Shown: positions 1 to 11,425 of the stretch, piece after piece
Layout of the letters: every line of letters begins with the position of its first letter
How positions within the stretch are numbered: position 1 is the stretch's first letter
Origin: Liquidambar formosana
Lineage: Eukaryota > Streptophyta > Magnoliopsida > Saxifragales > Altingiaceae
Assembly (NCBI GenBank): GCA_039720395.1
Contig: CM077820.1
Location: 51,079,666 to 51,143,665 of the forward strand
Direction: 5' to 3'
DNA: 64,000 nucleotides
The notes under the pieces: generated by a model
Told to the model about the DNA's origin: nothing
What the model saw: the letters and a program-made list of their open reading frames with translations, nothing else
Databases searched by the model: none
Made by a program: the position numbers and the translations under genes

Positions 1-825
1 AGAAGAAAAGGTGGTAGGGATAAGATTAGGTGTAGGAAAAAAAGAAAGAAAGAAGATGGCAGGAGATAAGGGACGTATGGGTATAAGAAGGAAAAGAGAG
101 AAGGAGAGAAAAGAAATAAATAGAGAAGGATAGAGAAGAAGGGAGAGGAGAAAGAAAGACTAGGAAGAAGCCGAGATAGGCAGAAGGCGAATGGATGTTT
201 GCATGAGGTGGGAGCTCTAATCCCACATTTGCGAGTATGGATTCTATATTTTTTAGCAGATTTATGCATCTATAGTGGTGGTTATTCATTTTATTCACTC
301 ATTTTTGAGGTAGGGGGTTTAATTCTTGTACAGTAAATGATGATTATTTTGAAACATATGTTAAGATTTGATTTATGCAAGGTAATAATTATTGATGGTG
401 AAATTATTTGATGTCATGGATTATGATGGTTTTATTTTATTGATAGATGGATTATATTTGAGGTTGATGATTTGGAGTTTGTATTATTTGATTTATATAT
501 TATTTTAAATATATAAAATGCTTGCATGTGATTTTTGAAACATTATTATTGTATAGGAATTAGATTTCCTACTGGGCTGTTGTTCACTTACCCCAATATA
601 TTTTCAGGTGATAATTGTTGGAGGCACGTTGTAGAATCGGGGTCAAGATTTGGATAAGTTATCGCGTACATGTATTTTTATTTAAAGCTGATGTAATTTT
701 ATTTATTTGGTTGGCCAATGTATATTGATGATGATTTTTGGGTTAACCCTCGCTACCCGCAACTGCGCAATACTCTGTATTTTCAAAGGAATTTATTTTT
801 GAAAATGTTTATTGTACGGAACTCA
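1..825. other. Intergenic, possible gypsy LTR remnant
   Basis: No supportable gene. Positions 1-190 are GA-rich low-complexity sequence that opens a meaningless reading frame on the complement. From about 540 to 825 the composition (a CACTTACCCC stretch, a TTTTCAGGTGATAATTG stretch, then a T-rich tail) resembles the LTRs of plant Ty3/gypsy elements of the Tekay/Del type, but no second LTR, PBS or TSD is visible. This is an impression from composition only. Confidence 0.3.
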
Positions 826-912
826 TAAAAATTGTACGTGTTACGGTTTATAAATTTTGGGGCGTTAAAAAAATTGTACGTGTTAACGGTATATAAATCT
901 TGGGGCGTTACA
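826..912. repeat. Imperfect tandem duplication, about 45 bp
   Basis: Two adjacent copies of a segment that starts AAAATTGTACGTGTTA and ends TTGGGGCGTTA. The second copy has an extra A and a few substitutions. The end TGGGGCGTTACAA resembles the 3' edge of many plant gypsy LTRs, so this may be the terminus of an old LTR relic. Confidence 0.6.
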
Positions 913-1610
913 ATCATCATGTGGTCAATTTGGCATCATCGGAATTTGGTGGTGTTTGAAGGGGTGAGGAAGGATCTACAGAGTGTTGCTCATATGGCGC
1001 TGAGATATTTGGAAGAGTACGTAGTAGCACAAAATGACGGTAGGAAGGGGGTAAAAGCTGCTCCTGCTAGGTGGTTACCTCATACGGCGGGACAATATAA
1101 AGTCAATGCGGATGGCGCTGTGTTTGCAGAGAGTTCCAATGTGGGATTCGAGGCGGTGGTGCGTAACCATGAAGGACAGGTTATGGTAGCAACTTCCAAG
1201 AGGCAAACTAGTTTGTTTGAGCCCTCTCAAGTTGAAGTTATGGCCCTTCGATTCGCAGTTGAATTTGCAAATGATTTGGGTTTGCGAGATGTAGATTTTG
1301 AAGGAGACAATGCGGAAGTCATGGGTGCTCTTGATTCTCGAGTAGTGCCTCAAACGGCTATGGGTTTGATAATAGAGGACAGCCTGGTTACTGCTGCTTC
1401 ATCTTTTATGTCATGGAAATTCAAACATGTTGGCAGGAAGGGGAATGAGGTTGCTCATGGGTTAACAAAGTATGCCAAATTTGTTGAGAATGTTCTGGTT
1501 TGGATGGAGGAAACCCCATCGTGTATAAGGAATCAAGTTGCTTTTGACCAGAATCATCTTTCTTAGTGATCTAATATATATCATCTTTCATCCAAAAAAA
1601 AATAAAATTG
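832..1610 (+). pseudogene. LINE-type RNase H domain, 3' end of a non-LTR retrotransposon
   Basis: A 244-codon open frame (832-1566) carries an RNase H fold of the RVT_3 class found at the C-terminus of plant LINE polyproteins and in dispersed 'putative ribonuclease H' genes. Visible motifs are VNADGAVF (first catalytic Asp, about residue 93), QVEVMALRFAVEFA (catalytic Glu helix), FEGDNAEV (second Asp) and GNEVAHGLTKYA (the HxxA-type end motif). No reverse transcriptase lies upstream and the first 50 residues look non-coding, so this is a 5'-truncated copy. A short A-rich tract follows at about 1596-1606, as expected for a LINE 3' end. A domesticated single-domain gene is possible but less likely, because two similar relics occur near 17.0 and 59.9 kb. 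Confidence 0.7.
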
Positions 1611-2169
1611 TTAAGGGTTTTCTTAATATGTGCCTTTTAAGCTACAATTAATGATCTAATCATTACATCAAAAATTATGAAAATGCATTTTAAATGGTGA
1701 AAGTTGTTTGGAAAACTATGAAAACACATTTTTTCATGTAATGATTGAATTATTAATTGTAGTTATTAAGAAAGAGGAATGCTAGCGTTGGTTGGTGCGT
1801 GCGTGACACACGCATGTGAATCCCACAGAGTGTGTCACGCATGCACCAACCAACCAATGCGCGAAGATCTAAACTCCGCGGCTGACGCTAGCATTGTCCC
1901 ATTAAGAAAACCCAATTGTTAAATGTACAAACTTCTAGAATGGATACTGTAATTTAATATTTTTCAAGGGATTATGAACAAACAAGTCAAACTTCTTCCA
2001 TTTTACCTAAAAAAAAACAAAAAAACAAAAAGTCTCTCTCGACCGTCATAGATTAACGAAGTCCAATTTATTTATTTATTTTGGCTGGCCGGCTGGGTGA
2101 CAAAGTCCACAGTCAAACTCTTAAATCTGTAATTTCAATATAAAATTGATTTAATGACGTTTTAGATGG
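1611..2169. repeat. Dispersed repeat, left copy
   Basis: About 570 bp that reappears, split by the 15.5-kb Tat-type element, at about 19798-20034 and 35505-35880. Shared blocks include the TTACATCAAAAATTATGAAA region, the ATGCACCAACCAACCAATGC region and the ATTATGAACAAA region. This copy shows the uninterrupted structure of that element's target. It also contains a short inverted repeat around 1795-1850 (GTGTGTCACGC type). Confidence 0.8.
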
Positions 2170-2413
2170 TTTGTTTTTGGGTTAATAACGGTTTAATACC
2201 TTCAACTTTGGGGGTAGTTTCAATTTGGTCCATAAACTTAGAATTGTCTCAATTTAGTGACGATTTATGAACTTTTGTTGCAATGTGGGACAGACCCTGA
2301 CGTCCGTTAGGTTTTTGGACGAAAAACGCACGTGCGGCTGACATGGAGCCAATGTGGCTTATATGTGCTTATGTGGAGCCTATGTGGCAGCCACATAAGC
2401 ATTCTCGGCCAAT

Positions 2414-2618
2414 TATAGTCGACTATATCATTTTATAGTTGACTATAATAAACAGAAAGTTGAAGTAGTTGAAATTGATGTTTGAACATTCAATATAGTT
2501 GACTGGCAAACGTTATAGTCGACTATAAAATGTTATAGTCGACTATAACAGACAGAAAGCTTATTTTAGTTTCGGAATCCATTTATAGTCGACTATAATT
2601 TGTTTATGGTCGACTATA
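2414..2618. repeat. Phased palindrome cluster TATAGTCGACTATA, left arm
   Basis: Perfect or near-perfect copies begin at about 2414, 2434, 2494, 2514, 2534, 2584 and 2605. Within groups the spacing is 20, 20, 20 and 21 bp. The core GTCGAC is self-complementary with one central CpG. Some copies vary (TATAGTTGACTATA, TATGGTCGACTATA), the first consistent with C-to-T change at the CpG. Confidence 0.85.
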
Positions 2619-4361
2619 ACGGTCAGAAAATGTAGTTACGTAAGTTTTGATGTAAAATTATCGTTTACGTCCGTGATGTTAACTTAGGCCATTTCAAATA
2701 AGATGTTACCATACTCATGTGCTTAATGGAGCAATCATTTACAATACTAAAGACCTAAAAAGTGGGGCAAAACTCACACTCGCAATGTTATAGTCGATTC
2801 CTCCTGAACCAAAAGGCATCAACTTGATTATGGTCAACTATGACAGTCAGAAAATATAGTTACTTATGTTTTGATGTGAAATTATCATTTACGTCTATGA
2901 TGTTAACTTAGGTCATTTCAAATAAGATGTTATCATACTCATATACTTAATGGAGCAATCATTTACAATACTAAAGCCCTAAAAAGTGGGGCAAAGCTTA
3001 CACTCGCATTGTATAGGAAGGCTATAACCAAATTCCTATATAGCATCAAAATTTTGGGTTTATAACAAAAACCTCACCCTTACAAAGATTAGATTAATAC
3101 AACTATTTGGCTTAGTTGAAATGGGTTTTACATGTCTCCAAAAATGGTAAATTATAGTATGAAGCCACCTTTAAACTAAGTCCTATAATTTTTGCAGCAA
3201 GAAAGATAAACAAAATAGCTTCTTATTCCCCCCCTCTGATGCCAGCACCCTTTATGCAGGTAAATCTAAAGCCACCAAAGCACATTCCAGCCATAATGAG
3301 AATCTACCAAAAAACGAAGAAGCATAGCAACATCCTTCCCATCCATCTTAGCAGCCTAATAGCATGAGATACAGCCAAAACTTGCTTCCAACTCCAAACA
3401 ACTTTTCCTATAAATTCTTATCAAGAAATCCAGCTATATTGAAAATCAACTCATGACCAGTGAAGCACAACAACCATTCTACCCAAACATTTTATAATTT
3501 TTTCTAACAAAACAAAATTTTAATCCTATCCTGCCAAATACAGCAAAATACAAAGCCTCCTAATCCGCACCTTCAAAAACACCTCATAGCATTCGTGTTT
3601 TTCTAATATGGCTTTGTGATTGGGATGTTATAGCATTCGTGTTTTTCTCTAATATTTATATGGGAGGTTTTGGTAGATTCTGATCATGGCTGGAATGTGC
3701 TTTGGTGGCTTTAGATTTAGCTGCATAAAGGGTGCTGGCATCAGAGAGGGGAATAATAAACTATTTTGTTCGTGTCTTTCTTGCTGCAAAAATTCCAGGA
3801 CTTAGTTTAAAGGTGGCTTCATACTATAATTTACCATTTTTGGAGACATGTAAAACCCATTTCAACTAAGCCAAATAGTTGTATTAATCTTATCTTTGTA
3901 AGGGTGAGGTTTTTGTTATAAACCCAAAATTTTGATGCTAAATAGGAATTTGGTTTTAGCCTTCCCATACAATGCGAGTGTAAGCTTTGCCCCACTTTTT
4001 AAGGCTTTAGTATTGTAAATGATTGCTCCATTAAGTATATGAGTATGATAACATCTTATTTGAAATGCCCTAAGTTAACATCACAGACGTAAATGATAAT
4101 TTCACATCAAACATATGTAACTATATTTTCTGATTGTTATAGTCGACCATAATCAAGTTGATGCCTTCTGGTTCAGGAGGAATTGACTATAACATTGCGA
4201 GTGTGAGTTTTGCCCCACTTTTTAGGTCTTTAGTATTGTAAATGATTGCTCCATTAAGCACATGAGTATGGTAACATCTTATTTGAAATGGCCTAAGTTA
4301 ACATCACGGACATAAACGATAATTTCACATCAAAACATACGTAACTACATTTTCTGATCGT

Positions 4362-4565
4362 TATAGTCGACCATAAACAAATTATAGTTGACTATAAATG
4401 GATTCTGAAACTAAAATAAACTTTCTGTCTGTTATAGTCGACTAAACATTTTATAGTCGACTATAACGTTTGCCAGTCAACTATATTGAATGTTCAAACA
4501 TCAATTTCAACTACTTCAACTTTCTGTTTATTATAGTCGACTATAAAATGATATAGTCGACTATA
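4362..4565. repeat. Phased palindrome cluster TATAGTCGACTATA, right arm
   Basis: Mirror of the left-arm cluster. Copies start at about 4362, 4383, 4433, 4452, 4472, 4532 and 4552. Spacing within groups is 19-21 bp; the 19-bp interval follows a 2-bp loss in the 4433 copy. Confidence 0.85.
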
Positions 4566-4861
4566 ATTGGCCGAGAATGCTTATGTGGCTGCCACATAGG
4601 CTCCACATAAGCGCACATAAGCCACATAGGCTCCATGTCAGCCGCGCGTGCCCCTCACGTGCGTTTTCCGTCCAAAAACCTAACGTACGTCAGGGTCTGT
4701 CCCACATTACAACAAAAGTTAATAAGTCGTCACTAAATTGAGACAATTCTAAGTTTATGGACCAAATTGAAACTACCCCAAAGTTGAAGGTATTAAACCG
4801 TTATTAACCCTTTGTTTTTTATCAAACAACAGGAAACAAGCAAAAGGGCCATACGAGTGAT

Positions 4862-4863
4862 AA

Positions 4864-4896
<33 letters not shown>

Positions 4897-4905
4897 TAAA
4901 TAAAA
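4862..4905. repeat. ATA/AATA microsatellite
   Basis: A run of AATAATAAT units ending in AAATAAAT, between the foldback element and kinase copy R1. Confidence 0.9.
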
Positions 4906-5001
4906 ATCTTCAGCAAATGAGGAGATTAATTAATTAACAAGACAAGGCACTGCAAAACCGCATACCCCCAAGAAAAAGATATTTACTTATTTTCCCGGCG
5001 A

Positions 5002-6225
5002 ATGAGGAAGACGAAGGGCTGCAGTTTTCTCTGTGGATTATCACCGGGGTGGGATCTATACAAACCCAATATCTCAAGGGCAGAAGCTTCATCTTCGCCC
5101 CATAAACCTTGCCGGCACTTTTCACTGGCTTTAATCCGAAAAGCCACCAACAACTTCCACGATGATTTTATCATCGGCATCCACACTTACAAGTTACAAC
5201 ACAATATACAAAGGTAGTATCGATGGCGGCAATACCATGGATTACATCAAGACGTATAAGTCTGGGCCACAATTTGGAGCCCTTAAGTTCAGGACTCAGA
5301 TTAATGTGTTCTCACCGCTCCGTCATCCTCATCTAGTCTCTCTGCAGAGCTGATTGGCTACTGCGACCAAAATGATGAGATGATCGTTGTATATGATTAC
5401 ATGATCAATGGGACTCTATATAAACGTCTACACGGAACAAACAGTGACCCACTACCATGGAAGCAGAGGCTTGAGATATGCATAGCTGCAGCTAAAGGGT
5501 TACACTTTCTTCATACCGGTGGCAAGCAGACAATCATTCACAGAGACGTGAAGAGCCCCAACATCTTGTTGGACGGGAAATGTGTGGCTAAGATTGCGAA
5601 TTTCGGGGTCTCCTTGAAGGGTCCATCCGGCATGCCCAATACGGCTGTGAGTAGTGAAGGAGTTACGGGTACATTAATTGGGGTATTTGGATCCCGAATA
5701 CGCAAGGCATCAGCAACTGACAGAGAAATCTGACGTGTATTCATTTGGTGTGGTGTTGTTTGAAGTATTGTGCGCTAGGAAACTATGGGATTGTGAGCTT
5801 AATGATCAGTATCGAGTTACTCTAGCCGATGGGGCTCAAGAATGTATTCGGAACAGGACCCTCGATCAGATCATTGATCCCTATCTGATGAAATCGCACC
5901 GGTTTGTTTGAAGGAATTTGTGGCCATCGCACAGAGCTGCCTCCTTGATAACAGAATTGAAAGACCCATGATGGGCGATGTGGTGGACGGCCTTGAGTTC
6001 GCACTGCAGCTGCAGGAAAGCACAGACGCTGCCGACGAGGAAAATGATTCCGGTGATGATGATGAGCCTCACAATGAACACATCGATCTACCGCGGCATG
6101 TCATTCGGTGAGTCCACATCACCGATGCTCCCACCGACATGGTCTCAAGGCAAGGTGGTCGCATTTTGACTTCGAGAAATAGTGATCCGAGCTCTCCTTG
6201 CTCTGATTCTGAGTGTAAAATCTGA
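5002..6225 (+). pseudogene. R1: FERONIA/CrRLK1L-like kinase pseudogene, no ectodomain
   Basis: First of six related kinase copies. It starts with MRKTKGC and a Cys-rich head, then FSLALIRKATNNF, the pre-kinase motif of this family. The Gly-rich loop is destroyed (sequence after IIG no longer reads GxGGFG) and the frame shifts near 5195 and again near 5350. The remainder reads [50 protein letters not shown], a mutated NFG in place of DFG, a frame change near 5675, then GYLDPEY and [20 protein letters not shown], and a last break near 5900. The ATP lysine context is also lost. CrRLK1L proteins normally carry about 400 residues of malectin-like ectodomain and a transmembrane helix upstream; neither is present. 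A non-functional relic. Confidence 0.9.
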
Positions 6226-7228
6226 GGAGGTGGAGGTGGTCTCCCATTGCAACCCGCGAATCTGATTTCAAATGAGGGGTTTTTTTTTTTTTTTGGGTGC
6301 CAATGAGATGTTCAAATGTCACTCATTTCCATGGTATATGATGATGAGGAGATAAGCCGGACAAAACATTTCACTGGAGTCATTATTGTACTAAGTGGTG
6401 TTATAGTCTCTAATCTTTTATTTGCTCCTTGCATCCTTTCTAAGGAGTGGTTATCTCTAGGTTACTCCCATTTGAGTCGAGATTAATCCTAGTGTGATGC
6501 ACAATGTACCTATAGGCTCGTGTATCTGATAACGAAAAGACGTAAATGTTATCTCACGACCTAGAACCATGGTCCTTTATCATGTATGCTACCACTTGTG
6601 CTCTCTAGTTGCATTTTTCTTACTTTAAATAGCCATATTTGATGGTTAATTGATTTTAAACATTTCTTTAAAATCATGGTCCTTTATCATGTATGCTACC
6701 ACTTGTGCTATCCAGTTGCATTTTTCTTACTTTAAATAGTCATATTTGATGGTTAATTGATTTTAAATATTTCTTTAAAATTATTATTTTTTATAATATT
6801 TCTTTCAAATTCTATCTAATTAAAACCAACAGAGCTATTAGATATCCAAAATCGCCTATATATTTAGATAGAGTCAAACATTTCAACTATCATTTCTCCA
6901 TTTTGTAATGTTGACAATTCAAGATTTTATTTGAAATTCCTGCCGGCAGTAACGTGTTCTCTGTGAGCGGGAGAGGATCCTTTCCAGTCCATTGCCCACC
7001 AGTAATGTAATGTTCAGTTTACGGTTACAAATGCACCCACTTCGTCCGAGACAATCCCACGGCTCACAGTAGCCATTCACTTGTGATATTTTTTACATTT
7101 TCCAATTAATGAAATGTTGACTTTAACAGAGTGAAGTTTTGTCCTAAATCTTTGGTTTTCTCTTTCGTTCTGGAACCTCACTAGAACGGCATCCATAGAT
7201 ACTTGAAGAAAACATGGATTTGCAATTA

Positions 7229-7264
<36 letters not shown>

Positions 7265-8193
7265 AAAGGGCATAGAGAGGATTAATGGTCGGATGGAATT
7301 GGGACAGATTTTTTTTTTTTTTTATAGAAATTGTTCTTGCTTTTGTTATTAGAACCGGTGTTTGGCGTGAGCTAATCATGGATTGCTCGGAAAATTGGAA
7401 CATTGGCGGTTGAGAGGAGACAGGCCAAAAAAAATTAAAAATAAAAAACCCAACAAAAATGGTCCTTTGAAGTGTCAAGTCATTACTCATCACTGTTACT
7501 CTCTTTTGGGTTTTTTTTTTTTTGGGTCAAGTATTCATCACAGTTTCACAATCCGCATAATAACAATTTATATCCTTCAAAATCTATTAATGAGGTATTG
7601 GATTACTATGTGTACTGAAGGCACCAACACAAACAACCAAGAAAACCATAAGAAACTCAGTGAAGATCATTGATGACCCATGATTTCTCGGACCACCATC
7701 AGAAAAGAAGTTATGACTTCTTGGTCCAGCCATGAAATCCCATCACCATAGATGGTGCTGATGCTGCGAAACAGCGATGAAAAAGGTTATATATAAAGGG
7801 GTCATCCCAAAGTTATTGACGGTGAAGGTGATCGGAGAGTTGTCAACGATGAGGGCGAAGTTGGAAGCGAGAAGAGGAAAGTGATGCCGCTAACACTCGC
7901 CGTCAAACTAACAGAAATAAGTTTGTGTTTATCTTTTCTTTTCTTTTTTTTTTAAATTTTAAAAAGCTATATGACATGGCATGTTAGAAGCTGTTGGATC
8001 ACCTTGAGGGACTAACAGCCGTAAACAGGACACAACCGGTGGGAAGTGGCCTGGAGAGGATCCACACCTACCAACCCCCATATGCACAATTACCCTCACA
8101 CCGTCTTTCTCTATCTCCCCTGTTTTACAAAGAGAAAGTCCAATTCTTAAAAATCCAAGGTAAATTACACAAACACAGGGACTGCAAAACCGC
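6226..8193. other. Intergenic between R1 and R2
   Basis: About 2 kb with no supportable gene. It holds a tandem duplication (about 6568-6780), a poly-A tract (about 7230-7262) and a poly-T tract (about 7310-7323). From about 8080 to 8193 the sequence matches the region upstream of R5 (about 40350-40448), including CTCTATCTCCCCTGTTTTA, so it is probably the shared 5' flank of those two copies. Open frames over the homopolymers are not genes. Confidence 0.7.
6568..6780. repeat. Tandem duplication, about 106 bp
   Basis: Two near-identical adjacent copies beginning ATGGTCCTTTATCATG at about 6569 and 6675 and running through TTGATGGTTAATTGATTTTA. They differ at only a few positions, so the duplication is recent. 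Confidence 0.85.
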
Positions 8194-9249
8194 ATGAGGA
8201 AGACGAAGCAGCGCGGCGTCTCTTGCTGTGGACTATCATGGTGTTTGGATCCATACAAAGCCAATTCCTCAAGCTCAAAAGCTTCATCTTCGCCCCATCA
8301 ACCCTGTCGGCGGTTTGCACTCGCGGAGATCCAAAAAGCCTCCAACAACTTCCACAGCGACTCTATCCTCGGCAAAGGTGGCTTAGGCATCGTGTACAGA
8401 GGTTGTATCGACGGCGGCAACACAATGGTTGCGATCAAGAGGTTGACCCCAGGGTCCCACGACAGAGCCCGTGAGTTCAAGAATGAGATTGAGTTGCTCA
8501 CTCAGCTTCGTCACCCTCATCTAATCTCTCCGATTGGCTAATGCATCGGAAAAAATGAGAGAATCCTCGTATATGATTACATCAACAATGGGAATCAATT
8601 AAATCATCTTCTCTATAAAACAGACAATGATCCCCTGCCGTGGAAGCAAAGGCTTGAGATATGCATAGGTGCAGCGAAAGGATTACACTATCTTCACTCA
8701 GGCGGAAAGCAGACTATCATTCACAGGGACATGAAGAGCAGCAACATATTGTTGGACGAGAAATGGGTGGCTAAGATTTCAGGTTTCGGGTTGTCCTTGA
8801 TGGGTCCGTCCGGCATGCCCAATACACCCGTGAGTGCATTGGTTATGGGTACATGGGGGTATTTGGATCCGGAATATATGAGGCTTGGGGAATTGACAGA
8901 GAAATCTGACGTATATTCATTTGGTGTGGTGTTGTTTGAGGTGCTCTGTGCTAGGAGTGCAGTCAATCGAAAGTCTCACGATGATGAAATGTATCTATCT
9001 ATTTGGGCTAAAAAATGTATAGGGAATGGGACCATTGATGAGATCATTGACCCTTACCTCACTGGGAAAATCGCACCAGTTTGCTTGAAGGAATTTGTGG
9101 CCATTGCCCAGAGCTGCCTCCGAGATAATGGAATTGAAAGACCCATGATGGGGGATGTGGTGGAAGAACTTGAATTTGCACTGCAGCTGCAGGAAAGCGC
9201 CGATGCAGTGAATGAGGAAACTGATTCTGGTGATGAGTTTTCACAATGA
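8194..9249 (+). pseudogene. R2: FERONIA/CrRLK1L-like kinase pseudogene
   Basis: Nearly complete copy of the ectodomain-less kinase. The N-terminal part reads MRKTKQRGVSCCGLSWCLDP, FALAEIQKASNNF, GKGGLGIVYRG (Gly loop intact) and VAIKRL (ATP lysine). An in-frame TAA at 8539-8541 interrupts the conserved IGY motif (intact copies have TAC). The frame reopens at once and continues to SGDEFSQ and the stop at 9249. The HRD motif region is present but DFG reads GFG (about 8782-8790), removing the Mg-binding Asp, so even a read-through product should be catalytically dead. Closest to R5 in both coding and upstream sequence. Confidence 0.9.
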
Positions 9250-10955
9250 ATACATCTATCAAGGCATGTAATTTACTATATCAACACTAAACTGAAGTAC
9301 TATTGGCATCCACTTTCTAATGAATTTCATTCACTATATCATATAGTGCCTTCGCTTAAAATTTCTATAGTTTGAATGTGGTTGCAAGGCTTCAATTACA
9401 TCAATATATCATATAGTGCCTAGCTTACATTTTTCACTATTATCACCACCACTTACAATGAACCTAACATCAGAAATGAGCCTAATCTCCAATTCCTTTG
9501 GTCAAGATTCTTAGCCTTCAACTCTGATCAAGATCAAGATCAAGAGCTATTCATTCTCTGTACGAAATTAGACAAATTCAAGAGCTACGTCATGTATCTT
9601 GCATTCTAGTACGCTACCATCATCACCTTTTCAGAATCTTTGATGAAATAGCACATCACTAAGTTTTCAAAATATTCTTGACCAATATGAGAAGCACTGC
9701 TTGGGGCCCTCGGGAATATCGTAATATATAGCTTAAAATTAGAGGAAAAAGAACAAGCCAACAGAGCAACAAATGGCGGAAATAATGACATGCTACTCTT
9801 CATGTATAAAAATTTTAAATCCTTTATCTGTGAACAGGATGGATAATCTCAAGACAAAATGAGTGATTTCCTGCTTACCTCCAATTTCCCAGAGGAAATT
9901 TCAGTCGAAAGGTGAATAACCCAGCAAAGTAAGTCCGGAAACTTGTTAGGTACAACTAATGTTTCATAACTTAATATATGAATGAAACAAATATTGAAAG
10001 ATTAGTTGTCTTACAATGTTAGTGTACCAAAGACAGGAAGAAAAGAACAACCCCCTAGTTACAGTTGTAGACATTGACGATGTCCTACTCTTCATGTAAC
10101 CAAAAAGGAAAGAAGGAAAAATGTTTGTTCCTATGTTATCTTTTGTTAATGATGGATAATAGGACAACTACTCAACAAGGCAAGTCTTATGACAAAATGA
10201 GTGATCTGCATACATTCAGAAAGAAATTTCAGTTGAAAAAAATGATATCCCCAGCAACAGAGCCAATGAAAAGAAACTAAGCAAACAAAAACTAACAAGA
10301 TTGGCAAGGAAAAGAAACTAAGTAGAAAATTTTTTCAAGGTAGATGCACTCAATAAGATAAACAATTTTTTGTGCATACATATCCCTTTATCCTTTTGAA
10401 GAAAAAAAATACATGCTACTTCAGTTTCAAACCACAGAAAATATACACAGAAGATGACCGAAACTACTCTTGGCTAGTTCCCCATCTTGTTGATGTGTCA
10501 CCAGTTTACATTGATTCATCAGGAAGTATGTGACATGTCGGGCTTGCCTTGTGTCATCTTAATTGAATTGCTTATGAAGCTTAGTCCATCTGCCATATTA
10601 GTAGCAGAATGTTAAGTTGCTTGTCTCGGCTCACATGACCATTTTTTCCTCCAGCTTGAGATTTGCTACTCTAGTTGGAACATAGTGTCCAATTCCCACT
10701 GCATAATTTATTAAAAGGTAATCAACAAATGACACGATGGAGTTTTGAGAAGAGAAAAATTATAAATAAATAAAAGAAGAGCAAAACTTCACAAGTAAAA
10801 TATAATCTAGTTCAGCAATTAATCTCATTTTGATACTACTTCAAAGAAAAATGACTTGCCTCCTTGGAGCACATATCTTCTCCGATAACCTCTTCCATTT
10901 CTTCTCTGCAATTTTCATAGTAGAGTGAGCCAATTTAGTCATAACTTTAGGTTGC
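9250..10955 (-). pseudogene. Degenerate CNL relic and shared intergenic DNA
   Basis: No open gene. On the - strand, scattered remnants of the CNL family are recognisable: about 9380-9395 matches the VLQPHPN part of the LRR region in CNL A, and about 9640-9720 reads IGQEYFENLVMCYFIKDSEK, equivalent to LEYFENLVMRSF in the post-NB-ARC region of CNL A. From about 9600 the whole stretch is colinear with about 60690-62260, so it belongs to a segmental duplication. Confidence 0.65.
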
Positions 10956-10960
10956 TATTC

Positions 10961-11425
10961 TGACGTAGCGAAGCTTATGAAGAAGTAGGACACCGCCTGC
11001 TTCTTAGAAAATCGTTCGAATCCACGAACAAAAGAGTAACACACTCGAATCCACGAGTAAAGAGAAATAAATCTCAGCAAAGAAATTCTTTATTAATCAA
11101 AAAATCATCATTACAATGAAAGAAGGTAGCCTTTATATAGGCTGCAAAATCTAATTTGACTAGAACTATAACTCAAAAGTCCTAAACTTAATAAATAACC
11201 TAATTCAACTAAAACTATAAATCAAAAGTCCTAAACTTAATAAATAACCTAATTCAACTAGAACTATAAATTTAAGAAAGAAATAACTAAAATAAGGAAA
11301 AATACTAAATATTCCAAAAATAAAATTGCTTCCAACCATAGGTACGGTTTGCTTGACCGTTGGTACGGTTATACGCAGGAAGCCTATTTTGGCTTCTGAT
11401 TGGTCTTAAATTCTGTCCTACATCA
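10961..11425 (-). repeat. 3' LTR of gag-only element 1
   Basis: 465 bp, TG...CA ends. It holds one fewer unit than the other LTR of an internal tandem repeat of about 49 bp (unit around AAATCAAAAGTCCTAAACTT), which accounts for the 50-bp length difference. Confidence 0.9.

Larger units (their letters stand above)
2179..4810. mobile_element. Foldback MULE-like DNA transposon with about 1.1-kb inverted arms
   Basis: The element starts GGGTTAATAACGG and ends with its complement CCGTTATTAACCC, and is flanked by the 9-bp direct repeat TTTGTTTTT (2170-2178 and 4811-4819), the target-site length typical of Mutator-like elements. The left arm (2179 to about 3310) is complementary to the right arm (about 3664-4810), leaving about 350 bp of loop. 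No transposase is present, so it is non-autonomous. Each arm holds an internal direct duplication of about 225 bp (around 2633 and 2857, mirrored on the right) and clusters of the palindrome TATAGTCGACTATA. Family assignment rests on TSD length and long TIRs. Confidence 0.85.

Noticed and set aside
26..298. 90-codon open frame on the - strand
   Set aside because: Ser/Phe/Leu-rich translation of a GA-rich low-complexity tract; no domain, no homologue recognised.
832..1566. Host RNase H gene
   Set aside because: No ATG-proximal coding signature, LINE-like motif set, A-rich 3' tail and two more relics in the window favour a LINE remnant.
7077..7493. 138-codon frame on the - strand
   Set aside because: Opens through a poly-A/T homopolymer (poly-Phe); no domain.
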